64,000 bases of DNA from SVTX01 sp045659745 (GCA_045659745.1 JAZRCL010000073.1:1-64000), one strand, 5' to 3'; shown: positions 32,243 through 42,238, numbered from the stretch's first letter. Notes: generated from the letters alone by a model not told the origin. Program-made: numbers and translations.

Positions 32243-35200
32243 TTATTTCAAAATACAGTTCTCCTCTCCAAGCAGCTTTTTAAGCTCGGAGATAACGTAA
32301 TCGGAGCAGTACATTTTCTGACTGTACTCGGAGTATTTTTTAGTGCTGCTGTCGTAGAAAATTACGGAGAGGCTTCCCTCGTTGAATATATCCACGAGAT
32401 TTTTCGCATACTTGAACTTTTCACATTCCATATCGGGAACACGCAGATATATCTTTGTGGGAGCTATAGCCTGTTTTTGAGGGACGGGAGCGGTCTTGGG
32501 TGTGGTCTGCGCAGGCTCTGCGGGTTTTGTCGGCTGCGCGCTTGTGTAAGCCGAGAGATATACCGAGAGTCTGGGGTCTGCGGCGGGCTGTGAGGGGTTG
32601 TCATCAACTTGCGCTTTTGTCTCCTTGATTTGCTCCTGCTTTTCATAGACGGAGTTTTCCATCAGCGGAGATACGAGATTTACAAGTATCTTTGCGTCCT
32701 CGTCCTTGTATGACAGAGTTCCCTCTATATATACCCCATTGTCAAGCAATATTTCGTGCGAATAATTGTTGTAGACCTTCGGGAAGGCTATACACTCTAT
32801 CTCGCCAAGCTTGTCTTCAAGCTTGAAAAACGCCATTCGCTCTTCTCTTCTCGTTGTCTTGAAGGTCACCCCGGTTATAATGCCCGCGAGCTTTATTTTT
32901 GCGCCATCGCGGAGAGTGCTGTCCTCGGATATAATATCCGTTATCTGCGATACCGAAAGAGATTTGACGTGGCCTTCAAAGTTGTCCAGCATATGTCCCG
33001 AGAAATACATTCCCGAGGCGTCCTTTTCAAGCATAAGCTTCTCGCGCATAGTAAATTCGGGGATGCTCGGGTACTCGAACGACGGCGTGTCATTCCCGCC
33101 CATCATTGAGAACATATCCATCTGTCCCATTATATTGTTGCGCTTTTTCTGCTGTATGTTGTCGATTATGCTCTCATAAGACGAGAGTATCTGGGAGCGG
33201 TACGCGCCCATGCCGTCAAAGCCTCCCGCCTTGATGATTGCTTCTATCTGACGCTTGTTAATGTCTGTCGTCTCGGACATTCTCTCAACGAAATTCTCAA
33301 ACGACGAGAAGGGCTCGCGCGTTCTTTCGCGTATTATCGCCGAAATAAACTGTCTGCCCACATTTTTGAGCGCCGCCATACCAAATCGTATATTGCCGTC
33401 TGTATCCGTGCCGAAATCAACTCGGCTTGTGTTTATATTGGGCGGCAGAACGGATATGCCGAATTTTGAGCATTCGGCGATATATTCCGCGGCTTTGGTG
33501 CGGTTGTCAAGCACGCTTGTAAGAAGCGCTGCCATATATTCTCCCGTGTAGTGAGCTTTAAGGTAAGCCGTGCGGTAGGATATAAGTGCGTAGGCTGCGG
33601 CGTGAGACTTGTTAAAGGCGTAGTTTGCAAAGCTTGACATATCCTCAAAAAGCTTTTCTGCCTTTTTGCTGTCAATGCCGTTAGCTTTAGCTCCCTCAAT
33701 AAACTGCTCGCGCTCGGCATTCAATACCGACGCCTTTTTCTTTGACATGGCGCGTCGCACTATATCCGCGTGACCAAAGGTATATCCCGCGATATTTCGG
33801 AAGATACTCATTACCTGCTCCTGATATACGGTGCAGCCGTAAGTGGAGCGGAGTATGGGCTCAAGTTCGGGAATGTCGTATTTTATTTTTGAGGGGTCGT
33901 GCTTGCACTCGATAAATCTCGGTATGGAGTCCATAGGGCCGGGACGGTAGAGCGCTATCGCCGCGATAATATCGTCGATACACTCGGGGCGGAGATTCTG
34001 GAGCATCTGTCTCATTCCGTCCGACTCAAGCTGGAATACGCCGAGAGTATTTCCCTTTGAGATAAGCTCGTAAGCGTCCTTATCGTCAAGGGGTATTTTT
34101 TCTATATCGAAATTCGGGTTTTGCTCTTTTATCTGCTTTTCCGCGTCGCTGATAATTGTGAGGTAGCGGAGTGCTAAAAAGTCGAATTTGAGAAGTCCTA
34201 ATGCCGCTATAGTGTCCATATCGAACTGTGTGACGGTCGCGCTGTTGCTCGTGGCAAGCGGTACGTAATCGCACACGGGCTCGTCCGTAATAACTATGCC
34301 TGCGGCGTGTACGGAGATGTTTCGTGGCATTCCCTCAAGCGCCATTGCGGTGTCTATAAGTTCACGCACCTGCTCGGAGTCCTTATACATTTCTGCGAGC
34401 GCGGGGGCTTTGATAGCCTGCTTTAAGGTTATTCCAAGCTCGTGAGGAACGGCTTTTGCTACTGCGTCAACGTCGGAATAAGACATACCCATAGCTCGAC
34501 CGCAATCGCGTATTGCTGCCTTTGCCGCAAGAGTACCAAACGTGATTATCTGCGAGACGTGGTCCTTGCCGTATTTGTCCTCGACGTATCTTATGATCTC
34601 GTCACGTCGCTCGTAACAAAAGTCAATATCAATATCGGGCATGCTTACTCGTTCGGGATTGAGGAATCTCTCGAAAAGCAGGTCGAATTTTATGGAGTCG
34701 ACCTCGGTAATTCCAAGCAGATATGCCACAAGGCTTCCCGCTCCTGATCCTCTGCCCGGACCAACGGATATGCCTGAGCGTTTTGCAAAGTTTACGTAGT
34801 CCTGAACTATGAGGAAATAGTCCGCATATCCCATTGAGGAGATCACAGATAGCTCGTATTTTATTCTATCCTCGTAGGCTTGTCTGTTATTGTGCGGATT
34901 ATCGCCAAATACTATGTGCCCTCTCTCTATGCGGCTTTCAAGTCCGCGATGTGTGAGCTCGCAAAGGTATTCTTCCGCGCTCTTGCCCATAGGACAAGGG
35001 AATTTCGGGAGAAGTACCTGCTCAAAGTCAAACTCAAGGTTGCACTTCTCTGCTATTTTGACCGTGTTTTCTATTGCCGAGGGGTATTCGGCGTAAATCT
35101 CGCGCATTTCCTCGGTTGTCTTGATATAGTAATCGTCGGAGTCAAATTCAGGTTTGTGAGGGTCGGTGAGTGTGGTGTTGGTCTGTATGCACATCAGCAC

Positions 35201-35857
35201 CTGCTGAACGTAGGAGTTACGTTTACGCAGATAGTGACAGTCGTTGGTCGCTACAAGCGGAATATTACACTCCGCAGCTATTCTGACTAGCGACGGAATC
35301 AGCGCTTTGGTCTCCTCCGTGCCGTGATCCTGGAGCTCAATGTAGAAATTCCCCTCTCCAAACGTATCTTTGTACTTGAGAGCGGTCTCTTTTGCTGCGT
35401 CGTAGTCCCCGCGCGAGAGCTGCTTTGGTATCTTGCCAGACAGACACGCGGAGAGCGCGATAAGTCCGTCGCAATGGTCAAAAAGCAGGGATTCGTCTAT
35501 TCTCGGTCTTACGTAAAATCCCTCAGTAAAGCCCTTTGATACGAGATATATAAGGTTCTTGTATCCCGTCATATTCTTACAGAGCAAAACGAGGTGATAG
35601 TACGCGGTGTCAGAGACGGCGCGCTTTTCAAAGCGCGATGCAGGTGCAACGTAGACCTCGCAGCCAATAATTGGCTTTATTCCCTGCGCGCGACATTCCT
35701 TGTAGAAGGACAAAACGCCGTACATATTTCCGTGGTCGGTTATAGCCACGGCGTCCTGACCACATTCCTTTACTCTTTCGGGTATATCTTTGATACGGCA
35801 TGCGCCGTCAAGGAGACTGTATTCACTATGAAGATGCAAATGTACGAAATTTCCCAT
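32243..35857 (-). CDS. dnaE: DNA polymerase III alpha subunit, DnaE type
   Basis: The 1204-residue protein starts with a PHP domain (MGNFVHLHLHSEYSLLDG, AITDHGNMYG), followed by the C-family polymerase palm with the catalytic acidic motif PDIDIDFCYERRDEIIRYV and SVGPGRGSGAGSLVAYLLGI, then FQLESDGMRQML, PGPMDSIPRFI, and FNKSHAAAYALISYRTAYLKAHY (fingers). A helix-hairpin-helix, an OB domain (KLAGIITGVTFKTTRREERMAFFKLED) and a ~150-residue C-terminal extension with a Pro/Gln/Thr-rich linker complete it. It replicates DNA together with PolC in Firmicutes. The gene heads a group with whiA and murB upstream on the same strand. Confidence 0.96.
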   Translation of the reverse strand: MGNFVHLHLHSEYSLLDGACRIKDIPERVKECGQDAVAITDHGNMYGVLSFYKECRAQGIKPIIGCEVYVAPASRFEKRAVSDTAYYHLVLLCKNMTGYKNLIYLVSKGFTEGFYVRPRIDESLLFDHCDGLIALSACLSGKIPKQLSRGDYDAAKETALKYKDTFGEGNFYIELQDHGTEETKALIPSLVRIAAECNIPLVATNDCHYLRKRNSYVQQVLMCIQTNTTLTDPHKPEFDSDDYYIKTTEEMREIYAEYPSAIENTVKIAEKCNLEFDFEQVLLPKFPCPMGKSAEEYLCELTHRGLESRIERGHIVFGDNPHNNRQAYEDRIKYELSVISSMGYADYFLIVQDYVNFAKRSGISVGPGRGSGAGSLVAYLLGITEVDSIKFDLLFERFLNPERVSMPDIDIDFCYERRDEIIRYVEDKYGKDHVSQIITFGTLAAKAAIRDCGRAMGMSYSDVDAVAKAVPHELGITLKQAIKAPALAEMYKDSEQVRELIDTAMALEGMPRNISVHAAGIVITDEPVCDYVPLATSNSATVTQFDMDTIAALGLLKFDFLALRYLTIISDAEKQIKEQNPNFDIEKIPLDDKDAYELISKGNTLGVFQLESDGMRQMLQNLRPECIDDIIAAIALYRPGPMDSIPRFIECKHDPSKIKYDIPELEPILRSTYGCTVYQEQVMSIFRNIAGYTFGHADIVRRAMSKKKASVLNAEREQFIEGAKANGIDSKKAEKLFEDMSSFANYAFNKSHAAAYALISYRTAYLKAHYTGEYMAALLTSVLDNRTKAAEYIAECSKFGISVLPPNINTSRVDFGTDTDGNIRFGMAALKNVGRQFISAIIRERTREPFSSFENFVERMSETTDINKRQIEAIIKAGGFDGMGAYRSQILSSYESIIDNIQQKKRNNIMGQMDMFSMMGGNDTPSFEYPSIPEFTMREKLMLEKDASGMYFSGHMLDNFEGHVKSLSVSQITDIISEDSTLRDGAKIKLAGIITGVTFKTTRREERMAFFKLEDKLGEIECIAFPKVYNNYSHEILLDNGVYIEGTLSYKDEDAKILVNLVSPLMENSVYEKQEQIKETKAQVDDNPSQPAADPRLSVYLSAYTSAQPTKPAEPAQTTPKTAPVPQKQAIAPTKIYLRVPDMECEKFKYAKNLVDIFNEGSLSVIFYDSSTKKYSEYSQKMYCSDYVISELKKLLGEENCILK

Positions 35858-35874
35858 ATTGCCATGCCTTTCTT

Positions 35875-36768
35875 TTAGATTTCTTCCGATAATTTCATTA
35901 TTTTTTCAAGTCGATGATTGAGTCCCGACTTTGTAATTGGTGGGTTGTGGAGGGATGCGAGAGCCTTCAGTGAAAGCTCGGGGTTTTCAAGACGCAGTCT
36001 TGCGGTCTGCTGAAGCTCGTCGGACAACATATAAAAGCGATCTTTCTCTATCAATCTATTGATGGCCTGAATCTGTGGTGTTCCCGCGTCAACAGCTCTT
36101 TGGATATTACTCGCAACGAAATTAGTTGCGCGGTTCTCATCTGCGCGAAGCTGATTTTCAAACTGTTGGTTTACAAAATCAAAAACTATGGTGCTGAGGT
36201 GACAAAGAGTTAAAAATCCGCCTACTCCCTCACCGTTTCTGAAAAACAAACTGTATCCGTTTTTTCTTTTGGTCATACCCGGAGTAAGATCTGTTTGTGT
36301 GGTGAAAATCTCGTTTATTTTCTCTGCTCTTTGAATGTTTGGCAGAGATAATTCGAGAGTGTATGATTTTTCGGGGTCACTCACGCTTCCAAGCGCGCAG
36401 AACAGGCCGCAGAAAAAGTACGACAAACAACTGTTGCACGCGAAAAGACGGTCAAAATCCTCGGAGGTATCAATGCAGTTGTCCAGATCGGATAACAGCT
36501 TTACTGCCGTGGGAAGACTGAAGTTCATGGTTATAGTGTGCATGAATCCGCGATTTGTTTCGCTGATGTCCATTTCCTTTATCTTGAACACCGTGCTTGC
36601 AATATACGTTAAAAGATCTGCAACCTCAGGCTCGCTGACCTTTAGGGTTATATTGCCGTTGGATATGTCAGCGCCCATCAAAGCGCCGTGAAAAAACGCC
36701 TTTTTGCAGCATTTGTTTTTGAAATTAAGACTTACTATATCCGTCTTTACTCGTGTTGAAAATGACAT
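35875..36768 (-). CDS. whiA: DNA-binding protein WhiA
   Basis: The 297-residue protein matches WhiA: an N-terminal LAGLIDADG-endonuclease-like domain (MSFSTRVKTDIVSLNF, FFHGALMGADISNGNI) and a C-terminal helix-turn-helix (PQIQAINRLIE, LRLENPELSLKALASLHNPPITKSGLNHRLEKI). In Streptomyces WhiA controls sporulation; in Firmicutes it affects division and chromosome segregation. Here it follows murB by 17 bases, but the usual rapZ and yvcK between them are missing from this site. Confidence 0.95.
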   Translation of the reverse strand: MSFSTRVKTDIVSLNFKNKCCKKAFFHGALMGADISNGNITLKVSEPEVADLLTYIASTVFKIKEMDISETNRGFMHTITMNFSLPTAVKLLSDLDNCIDTSEDFDRLFACNSCLSYFFCGLFCALGSVSDPEKSYTLELSLPNIQRAEKINEIFTTQTDLTPGMTKRKNGYSLFFRNGEGVGGFLTLCHLSTIVFDFVNQQFENQLRADENRATNFVASNIQRAVDAGTPQIQAINRLIEKDRFYMLSDELQQTARLRLENPELSLKALASLHNPPITKSGLNHRLEKIMKLSEEI

Positions 36769-36785
36769 TTATTTCTCCGTTTGGT

Positions 36786-37694
36786 TTATTTTTCAGGGAT
36801 GTAGATTATCTCAAGCTCAAGCGTGACGCCGAATTTTTCCCTGACTCTTTCTTTCACAATTTCTACAAGAGCAAGAATATCCGCGCTTGTAGCATGACCC
36901 TTGTTTATGAAAAATCCTGCGTGCTTTGTTGATACCTCTGCGTCGCCGACAGATATTCCTTTAAGTCCGCAATCGTCAATAAGCTTTGCCGCGATAAATC
37001 CGTCGGGACGCTTGAAGGTACTGCCTGCGTTGGGGTATTCGAGTGGTTGTTTTTCCCTGCGGCTTTCCATATTCTTTAATGCTTTATCCAATGCCTCACA
37101 GTTTATGTCGTGGTGGAGCTTTATAAGTGTGGACAAAACAAAACAGTTTTTGTTGTCACCAAAAAAGCTGTGTCTGTATGAGAATTTGTGATTCTCTGCG
37201 GAAAGCGTGAAAAGCTCTCTTGTTTCAGAATTGTAGCAGATACTTTCAAGTACTATCTGCGACATCTCGCCGCCGTACGCGCCTGCGTTCATATATACTG
37301 CGCCGCCCACGCTTCCTGGGATTCCGTATGCAAATTCAAGTCCCGAAAGACCGCGTTTTTTAAGAGTTTCGCCCGCAAGCTCGGTGAGTTTTTTTCCGCA
37401 TCCGACGAGAGCAAGCTCGCTGTCTGTTGTTTGTGTGTATTGCACTTCATTCATTCTTTGAGTGAATATAAGCGCTCCTCTGTAGCCTTTGTCGTCAAAG
37501 AGAATATTGCTACCGTTGCCGATAACGTCAAAGCGCACTCCGGCGTCGGTCAAGGAATTGATAGCGCATATAAATTCCTCTGTGTTTTTGGGGAAAATAG
37601 CGATGTCGCACTCTCCGCCTATTTTGAAGGAGCTATAGTTGGAAAGCTGCAGATTTTCCTTTGTTTCTATGCCTTTTGGAAGGTTTAATATCAT
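36786..37694 (-). CDS. murB: UDP-N-acetylmuramate dehydrogenase
   Basis: The 302-residue flavoenzyme has the MurB motifs: NYSSFKIGGECDIAIFPKN, VIGNGSNILFDDKGYRG, the FAD loop GIPGSVGGAVYMNAGAYGGEM, YRHSFFG and NAGSTFKRPDG near residue 222 (Ser of the active site), then AGFFINKGHATS and a final Glu. It reduces UDP-GlcNAc-enolpyruvate to UDP-MurNAc in the cytoplasm. It overlaps the downstream end of the HAD gene by 4 bases (the HAD gene is upstream), so these are coupled. Confidence 0.95.
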   Translation of the reverse strand: MILNLPKGIETKENLQLSNYSSFKIGGECDIAIFPKNTEEFICAINSLTDAGVRFDVIGNGSNILFDDKGYRGALIFTQRMNEVQYTQTTDSELALVGCGKKLTELAGETLKKRGLSGLEFAYGIPGSVGGAVYMNAGAYGGEMSQIVLESICYNSETRELFTLSAENHKFSYRHSFFGDNKNCFVLSTLIKLHHDINCEALDKALKNMESRREKQPLEYPNAGSTFKRPDGFIAAKLIDDCGLKGISVGDAEVSTKHAGFFINKGHATSADILALVEIVKERVREKFGVTLELEIIYIPEK

Positions 37695-38377
37695 AAAACG
37701 ATATCCTCGATTTCAGAAAGCTTATTGACAATATACGTTATATTCATGCCCTCAGGAGCGGACTTGCCTTGCGGATTGTACCAGCAGGTGTCGAGTCCCG
37801 CGTTGATACCGCCCTGGATATCGGACGTCAACGAGTCGCCTATTACGAGAGTTGTTTGGGGGTCAAAATTCGGGATTCTTGATTTAACAATGTTAAAATA
37901 TTCTATGCTTGGCTTCTCAAATCCTATCTCCTCGGACACAAATCTGTCGATAAAGAGATTTGATAATGCCAGCTTACCCATTCTGCCGTTTTGTACCTTT
38001 TTGTTTCCGTTTGTGATGATATAAAGACGGCAATGCTTAGAAAGTGTCTGACAAAGCTGCTCCGCCCCGTCGAGAACGTAAGCCTTCTCGGAGAGTCTGT
38101 CCAGATACAGCTCACTTATTTTCTCGGCGTCAATATCATATCCGTAATGCTCTGCAAATGCTCTCCAACGCTCAGAATAAAGCTTTTTTTTCTCAATCTC
38201 GCCGCGCTCGAGCATTTTCCAATACATGGTGTTTATCTCGGAATATTTTGCGATTGTTTGGTCATTTACGGGCACAGAAAAAGCTTCAAGACAGTCTGTG
38301 ACTGCCTCGTGCTCCGAGCGATGAAAATCAAGCAAAGTTTGGTCTGCATCAAAAAGTAAGGTTGTGTATTTTGGCAT
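37691..38377 (-). CDS. yjjG: HAD-family hydrolase, YjjG-type pyrimidine nucleotidase
   Basis: The 228-residue protein has the HAD motif I DADQTLLDF (D-x-D-x-T, residues ~10-18), a helical cap, motif II ITNGNKKVQ, motif III Lys in SEEIGFEKPSIEYF and motif IV VIGDSLTSDIQGG. The overall pattern (YTTLLFDADQTLLDFHRSE) matches YjjG noncanonical pyrimidine nucleotidases, which remove phosphate from dUMP and damaged nucleotides. It is the first gene of the murB-whiA-dnaE strand group. Substrate is inferred from family. Confidence 0.88.
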   Translation of the reverse strand: MPKYTTLLFDADQTLLDFHRSEHEAVTDCLEAFSVPVNDQTIAKYSEINTMYWKMLERGEIEKKKLYSERWRAFAEHYGYDIDAEKISELYLDRLSEKAYVLDGAEQLCQTLSKHCRLYIITNGNKKVQNGRMGKLALSNLFIDRFVSEEIGFEKPSIEYFNIVKSRIPNFDPQTTLVIGDSLTSDIQGGINAGLDTCWYNPQGKSAPEGMNITYIVNKLSEIEDIVL

Positions 38378-38503
38378 ATCTTTTCTCCCGAATGAATAAA
38401 TAAATATACTTATACATCTTAATTATACAATAGTCGCCTCAAAAATGCAACTATAATTTTATATTTTGTTTAATATAAATAATAAAAAGATTTGTTTTCC
38501 CTC

Positions 38504-38532
38504 TTGAAAAAATTTTGCAGATGAGTTATAAT
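38504..38532 (+). promoter_or_regulatory. Sigma-A promoter of the coaE operon
   Basis: TTGAAA, 17 bases, TATAAT, 36 bases before the ATG of coaE. It may drive the whole run of plus-strand genes up to the parC-like gene. Confidence 0.7.
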
Positions 38533-38567
38533 GTAATTTGGAGTATTCTTTGCAAGGAGGTGTTGAT

Positions 38568-39179
38568 ATGTTGGTTGTTGGTCTTACGGGTCCAAGTGGC
38601 TCTGGCAAAAGCAAAATTGCAGAAATTTTGTCCGAATACGGTGTTCAGCATATCAATGCAGACTCTGTATATCACAATATATTGATCCCCCCTTCCCCTT
38701 GTCTTGACGAGCTTGTCGAGAATTTCGGGTACAAAATACTTAACGCGGGCGGTCAGCTTGACAGACGAATGCTTGGAGCTATCGTGTTTGGCGAGGAAAA
38801 CAAGCAAAAGCTTGAAAAGCTCAACAGTATCACGCACAAGTATGTATGCGCAAGAATAAGACAGATAATCCGCTATTTTCAAAGCACGAGCTGCAAAGCC
38901 TGTGTTATTGACGCTCCCCTGCTCCTGGAATCGGGACTTAATGGTGACTGCGATTTTGTTATATCCGTACTTGCAGACACAGAGATTCGCGCGCAAAGAA
39001 TAGCAAAAAGAGATAAAATATCACTTGAGGACGCAAATTTGAGAATCAACTCGCAAAAGCCGGACGGATTTTATATTGATGGGTCGGATATCGTCGTGTA
39101 TAACAACGGCGAAGAGGAGCAGTTGCGAACTTCTCTGCTTGACAGTCTCAGGGATAGAAATATTGGAGGTGTACAGTGA
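38568..39179 (+). CDS. coaE: Dephospho-CoA kinase
   Basis: AAGGAGGTG is spaced 8 bases before the ATG at 38568, so the start at 38538 is not used. The 203-residue P-loop kinase shows GLTGPSGSGKSKIAEIL, INADSVYHNIL (CoA-binding), DAPLLLESGLNGDCD and AQRIAKRDKISLEDANLRINSQ (lid). It completes CoA synthesis by phosphorylating the ribose of dephospho-CoA. Its stop overlaps the GTG start of the lytic transglycosylase gene. Confidence 0.93.
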   Translation: MLVVGLTGPSGSGKSKIAEILSEYGVQHINADSVYHNILIPPSPCLDELVENFGYKILNAGGQLDRRMLGAIVFGEENKQKLEKLNSITHKYVCARIRQIIRYFQSTSCKACVIDAPLLLESGLNGDCDFVISVLADTEIRAQRIAKRDKISLEDANLRINSQKPDGFYIDGSDIVVYNNGEEEQLRTSLLDSLRDRNIGGVQ

Positions 39180-39775
39180 GATATTCTGACAGATCCAATA
39201 TGGGCAAAAGATACGCCGTGGCTATTGTAGCCGTTTTGATATTTGCGATTCTATTTGGTTTTTTAGTTGATTTTGTGATTACAAAAATTGAGTATGCAAC
39301 ATATAAAAAGCCTGAGGAATACGCGGAATTTGTAGAGAAATATTCCGAAAAATACGACGTCCCCGAGCATATTATCTGGTCAGTAATGAAGGCGGAGAGC
39401 GGATTTGACTATACTGCGAAGTCATCTGTGGGAGCTATCGGACTTATGCAGATGATGCCCGAAACCTTTGAAGACCTTACGGACAATCACCTAAAGGAAT
39501 ATTTTGATTCGGGTATGCTTTTTGACGCGGAGACCAGCATACGATACGGAACTTATTATCTTTCCTATCTTTACCGCTACTACGGCGATTGGTCAGTTGT
39601 GTTTGCTGCGTATAACGCAGGGCTTGGAAACGTGAACGAGTGGCTTGAAGATGGTGAATATTCATCCGACGGAAAAACTCTTGACAAAATTCCCTTCAAG
39701 GAGACCCGAGGGTACGTATCAAAGGTTGAAAGATACACAAAAAAATATGACAAGCTTTATGATCAAACGAAATAA
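39176..39775 (+). CDS. Membrane-anchored lytic transglycosylase (SLT family)
   Basis: The GTG start overlaps the coaE stop (GTGA) with GGAGGTG four bases upstream. The 199-residue protein has an N-terminal membrane anchor (residues 12-34) and a C-terminal SLT/MltE-like domain: IWSVMKAESGFDYTAKSSVGAIGLMQMMPETF with the catalytic Glu in AESG, then YGTYYLSYLYRYYGDWSVVFAAYNAGLGNV. It cuts the glycan backbone of peptidoglycan outside the cell. Coupling to coaE is a common Firmicutes arrangement. Confidence 0.93.
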   Translation: MRYSDRSNMGKRYAVAIVAVLIFAILFGFLVDFVITKIEYATYKKPEEYAEFVEKYSEKYDVPEHIIWSVMKAESGFDYTAKSSVGAIGLMQMMPETFEDLTDNHLKEYFDSGMLFDAETSIRYGTYYLSYLYRYYGDWSVVFAAYNAGLGNVNEWLEDGEYSSDGKTLDKIPFKETRGYVSKVERYTKKYDKLYDQTK

Positions 39776-39795
39776 ATTTTAAGGAGATATAAAAA

Positions 39796-41166
39796 ATGAG
39801 TGAGCTTACTTACACAAAAAAGAATTTTTACAAGGACTGCACCGAGGAGCAGGTTAAAGAGGCATATGACTACTGTGTAGGCTATGCAGAATATCTTGAC
39901 AAGAGCAAGACCGAGCGTGAGGCTGTAAAGTACTCTATTCAGCTTGCAGAAAATAACGGATACAAGCCCTATTTCTTTGGTATGGAAATAAAGGCGGGAG
40001 ACAAGTACTATTACAACAACCGCAACAGAAGTCTTTTCCTCTTCAGAGTAGGTAGCGAGGATATCAACAACGGTATGAGAATAGTTGCCTCTCACATAGA
40101 TAGCCCCAGACTTGATTTCAAGCAGATGCCTATATACGAGGACGGCGGATTCTGTTTTGCAAAGACACGCTATTACGGCGGTGTCCGCAAGTATCAGTGG
40201 GTAGCTCTGCCCTTGGCTCTTCACGGTGTTATTATCAAGAAGAGCGGCGAAACTGTTGAGGTCAACATCGGAGACGAGGAGACCGATCCTATCTTCTACA
40301 TCAACGACCTTCTTCCCCACTTGGCTCAGGAACAGAGCAAAAAGCCTCTCTCGTCCGCAATTCCCGCAGAGAGCCTTAACATTCTTCTCGGCTCTCGCCC
40401 CGTATCCGACGGCGATGACGGCAAGTCCATCAAGATGAATGTGCTATCTCTCATAAATGAAAAATACGGCGTTGACGAGGAAGACTTCCTCTCCGCAGAT
40501 ATATTCGTAGTTCCCGCGGGCAAGGCTCGTGACGTAGGATTTGACCGTTCGCTTATTAGCGCTTACGGTCACGACGACAAGGTCTGTGCTTATCCTTCCC
40601 TGACCGCTCTCTTTGAGTCGGACGACAGTGAGCATACCGTCATGGTTGTGCTTGCCGACAAGGAGGAGATAGGAAGCGAGGGCAACACGGGTATGAAATC
40701 CGAGCTGTTCACTGATATTATGCAGTCCATTTGCATTGCGCTTGGCGGAAATTACTTCGCTATGAAGGCAAACTCCAAGTGTCTCTCTGCTGACGTGACC
40801 GCCTGCTTTGACCCCAACTTCTCCGAGTGCTATGATCCCAAGAACGTCACTCGCATTAACTGCGGCGTGGCTATGTCCAAGTACACAGGACACGGCGGTA
40901 AATCGGGCACTAACGACGCTCCCGCAGAGTACGTTGCGTGGATAAGAAAGATAATGGCTGAAAACAATGTTCTCTGGCAGACGGGCGATATGGGTAGAAA
41001 CGACCTTGGCGGCGGCGGAACTGTTGCAAAATATATCGCTGAGCACAATATCGAGACAGTTGACCTGGGCGTTCCCGTAATCTCTATGCACGCGCCCTAC
41101 GAGGTAGTGTCCAAGGTGGACGTATATTCCGCACACAAGGCATTCCTTGCCTTCTGCAAAGCTTGA
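39796..41166 (+). CDS. M18 family aminopeptidase
   Basis: The 456-residue enzyme has the M18 dinuclear zinc motifs: SHIDSPRLDFKQ (first His and Asp), GYGHDD-like SAYGHDDKVCAYPSL, ADKEEIGSEGNTGMKS (catalytic Glu pair), and GGKSGTNDAPAEYVAW and VISMHAPYEV (last His). The neighbouring RYYGGVRKYQW and LPLALHG are M18 features. M18 peptidases are homo-dodecamers that remove N-terminal residues, often Asp or Glu. AAGGAG precedes the ATG. Its stop overlaps the start region of prfA. Confidence 0.93.
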   Translation: MSELTYTKKNFYKDCTEEQVKEAYDYCVGYAEYLDKSKTEREAVKYSIQLAENNGYKPYFFGMEIKAGDKYYYNNRNRSLFLFRVGSEDINNGMRIVASHIDSPRLDFKQMPIYEDGGFCFAKTRYYGGVRKYQWVALPLALHGVIIKKSGETVEVNIGDEETDPIFYINDLLPHLAQEQSKKPLSSAIPAESLNILLGSRPVSDGDDGKSIKMNVLSLINEKYGVDEEDFLSADIFVVPAGKARDVGFDRSLISAYGHDDKVCAYPSLTALFESDDSEHTVMVVLADKEEIGSEGNTGMKSELFTDIMQSICIALGGNYFAMKANSKCLSADVTACFDPNFSECYDPKNVTRINCGVAMSKYTGHGGKSGTNDAPAEYVAWIRKIMAENNVLWQTGDMGRNDLGGGGTVAKYIAEHNIETVDLGVPVISMHAPYEVVSKVDVYSAHKAFLAFCKA

Positions 41167-41167
41167 T

Positions 41168-42238
41168 ATGTTTGACAAGCTTCGACAGACCGAAGAAAAA
41201 TACAAGGCGATAGAGTTTGAGTTGTCCAATAATAACACACTTATTACGGACGCCAAGCTCTACGCCAAAACAATAAAGGAATACAATTCCTTAACCCCAA
41301 TAGTTGAAAAATACCGCGAGTATATTTCTTGTCAGGATTCTATAACCGAGGCGGAGAGCATTCTCTCGGAATCTGATGACGCGGAGATGCGCGAGCTTGC
41401 CGCCGAGGAGATAAAGACGGAAAAGCAAAGACTTGAAAGTCTAAAGGGCGAGCTTACAGTGTTGCTTATTCCCCGCGACCCCAACGACGAAAAAAATATT
41501 ATGGTCGAGATACGTGCGGGTGCGGGCGGCGAGGAGGCGGCGCTTTTTGCGGCGGTGCTTTACCGTATGTACACTATGTACGCCGCAAGCGTTGGCTTTA
41601 AGACGTCGGTTATGAGCGCGAATATGACCGAGCTTGGCGGATACAAGGAGATTGTGTTTAGTGTTGAGGGTGATGGCGCGTATTCCAAATTCAAATTTGA
41701 GTCAGGGGTTCACAGAGTTCAGCGAGTTCCCGAGACTGAGTCTCAGGGACGCATACAGACCTCCACGGCAACCGTTGCGGTGCTTCCCGAGGTCGAGGAC
41801 GTTGAGATCGAGATAAAGGAATCCGACTTGATATACGAGTCCTGTAAATCCAGCGGTGCGGGCGGTCAGCATATAAATAAGACCGAATCCGCCGTAAGAC
41901 TCACACACAAGCCCACCGGCATAGTTATTGAATGTCAGCAGGAGCGCTCGCAGTTCAAAAACAAGGACAAGGCGCTTAAGATGCTCAAGGCAAAGCTTTA
42001 CGATATAAAGCAGACAGAGCAATCACAAGAGATTGCGTCAAACAGAAAAAATCAAGTCGGTACGGGTGATAGAAGTGAAAAAATAAGAACCTACAACTAT
42101 CCGCAAAGCAGAGTCACGGACCACAGAATTGGGCTTACGCTCTACTCTCTTGATAGCTTTGTGAATGGAAATATAGGCTCTATGATAGACGCGTTGATAT
42201 CCGCAGACACTGCGGCAAAAATAAGCGCGCAGGAATAA
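41168..42238 (+). CDS. prfA: Peptide chain release factor 1
   Basis: The 356-residue protein starts at the ATG of 41168, one base after the aminopeptidase stop; there is no clear ribosome site, so translational coupling is likely. Motifs: RAGAGGEEAALFA, the RF1 codon-recognition loop HRVQRVPETESQGRIQTS (P-E-T in the PxT position), the peptidyl-hydrolysis loop SSGAGGQHINKTESAVRLTH (GGQ) and QERSQFKNKDKALKML. It releases peptides at UAA/UAG. prmC, which methylates the GGQ and often follows prfA, is not next to it. Confidence 0.96.
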   Translation: MFDKLRQTEEKYKAIEFELSNNNTLITDAKLYAKTIKEYNSLTPIVEKYREYISCQDSITEAESILSESDDAEMRELAAEEIKTEKQRLESLKGELTVLLIPRDPNDEKNIMVEIRAGAGGEEAALFAAVLYRMYTMYAASVGFKTSVMSANMTELGGYKEIVFSVEGDGAYSKFKFESGVHRVQRVPETESQGRIQTSTATVAVLPEVEDVEIEIKESDLIYESCKSSGAGGQHINKTESAVRLTHKPTGIVIECQQERSQFKNKDKALKMLKAKLYDIKQTEQSQEIASNRKNQVGTGDRSEKIRTYNYPQSRVTDHRIGLTLYSLDSFVNGNIGSMIDALISADTAAKISAQE

